From: JBBSGC01 sp038254525
Lineage (GTDB): Bacteria > Actinomycetota > Actinomycetes > Propionibacteriales > Nocardioidaceae
Assembly: GCA_038254525.1 (NCBI GenBank)
Contig: JBBSGC010000101.1
Coordinates: 1 to 7,052 of the forward strand
Length of the DNA: 7,052 bases
Reading direction: 5' to 3'
The notes beneath the pieces are model-generated. The model was not told the DNA's origin, did not search any database, and worked only from the letters and a program-made list of their open reading frames with translations. A program made the position numbers and the translations under genes. Positions 6,371 through 7,052 of this stretch are shown here, piece by piece; position 1 is the stretch's first letter, and every line of letters starts with the position of its first letter.

Positions 6371-6436
6371 CCGTCCGTGAGTTTCCGACCGCCCGTCCGT
6401 GAGTTTCCGACCGCCCGTCCGTGACTTATGCCGCCC
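6371..6436. repeat. 22-bp tandem repeat, two exact copies plus a degenerate third
   Basis: Two identical 22-base units lie head to tail at 6371-6392 and 6393-6414. Each begins CCGTCCGTGAG and ends TTTCCGACCGC. A third copy at 6415-6436 keeps the first ten bases (CCGTCCGTGA) and then diverges. The block fills half of the divergent dusB-Nudix intergenic region, starting 19 bases upstream of the dusB start. A period of 22 is close to two helical turns, so the copies present the same face and could be operator sites; they would also fall in the dusB leader RNA if its promoter is near 6425. Slippage duplication is the simplest origin. Confidence 0.9.
6425..6430 (-). promoter_or_regulatory. Weak candidate -10 element for dusB
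   Basis: CATAAG on the minus strand, inside the degenerate third repeat copy, is the most AT-rich hexamer upstream of dusB and could be its -10. No matching -35 is seen at 17-base spacing. If used, the two exact repeat copies would lie in a dusB leader of about 65 bases. Confidence 0.2.
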
Positions 6437-6474
6437 CACGACCCAGTACCGGGAAGGCGATCGGTGACCGGCGA

Positions 6475-6480
6475 TAGCGT
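6475..6480 (+). promoter_or_regulatory. Candidate -10 element for a leaderless Nudix mRNA
   Basis: TAGCGT fits TAnnnT and lies exactly seven bases before the GTG start at 6488. The intervening bases CTGACGG contain no usable Shine-Dalgarno sequence, so transcription probably starts at the GTG. No convincing -35 is present. Confidence 0.5.
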
Positions 6481-6487
6481 CTGACGG

Positions 6488-6940
6488 GTGCCCGCTCAGC
6501 GATTCCGCCTCGCCGCCGCCGTTTACGGTGTGCTCACGCGCGGCGACTCGGTCCTGCTCATGCGTCGCACGGGCTCCGGCTACCGCGACGGCCAGCTCGG
6601 CCTGCCGGCGGGTCATCTCGACGGTGGCGAAGACGCGGTCACCGGCCTGCTCCGGGAGCTCAGCGAGGAGCTGGCGGTCACGGCCGAGCGCGACTCCTGC
6701 CAGCTCGCAGTCGGCCTTCATCGAGCCCCGGAGTCGCCGGCCGACGTCGAGTATCTCGACCTGGTCTTCGCCGTCGGCCGCTGGACCGGCACTCCGAGAG
6801 TCGCCGAGCCGGACAAGTGCAGCGAGCTGGTCTGGTCGCCCCGGCGGGCGCTTCCGGCCGACGTGATCGACTACGTCGCCGCGGCGCTGTCGGCGCTCTC
6901 CGACTCCCAGTCGCTGGGCCTGTACGGCTGGCCCGGCTGA
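6488..6940 (+). CDS. Nudix hydrolase (MutT-like), 150 aa
   Basis: Nudix enzymes cleave nucleoside diphosphates linked to another moiety using Mg2+ bound by the Nudix-box glutamates. In this cytoplasmic 150-residue protein the box runs from G42 to V64 with E48, R56, E57, E60 and E61 all present. The usual glycine near the end (EExG) is alanine (A63), which is tolerated in some members. The preceding GYRDGQLGLPAGHLDGGE and N-terminal AAAVYGVLTRGDSVLLMRR give the typical fold opening. The substrate cannot be read from sequence; candidates include damaged or surplus NTPs, ADP-ribose or CTP-like compounds. It is divergent from dusB, starts with GTG and lacks a Shine-Dalgarno sequence. Location beside dgt and dusB suggests nucleotide housekeeping, but shared regulation is unproven. 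Confidence 0.93.
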   Translation: MPAQRFRLAAAVYGVLTRGDSVLLMRRTGSGYRDGQLGLPAGHLDGGEDAVTGLLRELSEELAVTAERDSCQLAVGLHRAPESPADVEYLDLVFAVGRWTGTPRVAEPDKCSELVWSPRRALPADVIDYVAAALSALSDSQSLGLYGWPG

Positions 6941-7014
6941 GGCGCGAACCGGTGGACCCGCACCCCCCAGCGGTCGCGACCTCACGTTCCGGGCGTCCGG
7001 CACGTCTACCAGGA
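6941..7014. other. Short spacer after the Nudix gene
   Basis: No terminator hairpin or promoter is clear. A GTG at 6952, with GAGG overlapping the Nudix stop nine bases upstream, opens the same frame as the putative gene at 7015. However, the codons between have poor GC at third positions (about half), unlike coding sequence here. Confidence 0.3.
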
Positions 7015-7052
7015 GTGACACCGGAACCGTTCGAGAAGATCGTGGAGCGCCA
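7015..7052 (+). CDS. Possible 5' end of a further gene, cut by window edge
   Basis: From GTG at 7015 an open frame reads VTPEPFEKIVERQ-like residues to the window edge, with GC-rich third positions consistent with coding. The wording resembles the start of ECF-type sigma factors (PFEKIVERH...), but 12 codons cannot establish a family. AGGA lies immediately against the GTG, too close for a normal Shine-Dalgarno sequence, so the start may be wrong; the in-frame GTG at 6952 is the alternative. It follows the Nudix gene on the same strand. Confidence 0.35.
   Translation, partial: MTPEPFEKIVER

Noticed and set aside
7004..7013. Ten-base match GTCTACCAGG shared with 39-48 at the other end of the window, as if an att or terminal repeat
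   Set aside because: Several ten-base matches are expected by chance in 7 kb, the match does not extend, and no element lies between them; the intervening genes are core genes.
6353..7021. N-terminal extension of the Dus reading frame
   Set aside because: It covers the repeat region and the whole Nudix gene in antisense. The GTG at 6352 has a strong Shine-Dalgarno sequence and gives the normal family length.
1..7052. CRISPR array, insertion sequence, toxin-antitoxin or defence system
   Set aside because: No spaced repeat array, transposase, terminal inverted repeats with target duplication, or defence-type domain is seen; the genes are housekeeping families.

Overview
The window reads as chromosomal core sequence from a high-GC actinomycete (Actinomycetota). 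The evidence is the strongly GC-biased third codon positions, many GTG starts, a tRNA gene without an encoded CCA end, actinobacterial-type DnaG, Dgt and Dus proteins, and start codons that look leaderless. I cannot assign a genus from the sequence alone. I see no insertion sequence, CRISPR array or toxin-antitoxin pair.

Layout, read along the minus strand from right to left: a tRNA-dihydrouridine synthase (dusB-like, 6352-5186), a dGTP triphosphohydrolase-like HD-domain protein (dgt, 5157-3883), DNA primase (dnaG, 3759-1864), a group 2 sigma-70 family factor (1767-781), a conserved-looking hypothetical protein of 176 residues (770-240) and a tRNA-Asn(GTT) gene (190-118). Their gaps are 28, 123, 96, 10 and 49 bases, so much of this could be one or a few overlapping transcription units. 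On the plus strand a Nudix hydrolase (6488-6940) diverges from dusB across a 135-base region holding a 22-bp tandem repeat. A further plus-strand gene may begin at about 7015 and run off the right edge. The leftmost 117 bases hold no gene but carry a compact cluster of short direct and inverted repeats beside the tRNA 3' end.

Functionally this is a housekeeping neighbourhood: tRNA modification, dNTP pool control, replication priming and transcription initiation, with a nucleotide-type hydrolase opposite. The dnaG-sigma pairing recalls the macromolecular-synthesis operon of other bacteria, but this sigma differs from primary sigmas at residues that read the extended -10 and -35 elements. Three genes (dgt, dnaG, Nudix) lack a Shine-Dalgarno sequence and have a TAnnnT hexamer 6-8 bases before the start codon, as expected for leaderless mRNAs. 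Two others (dusB, sigma) have strong Shine-Dalgarno sequences. I found no clear new biological system. The most interesting items are the divergent sigma, the leaderless/leadered split and the two repeat clusters.
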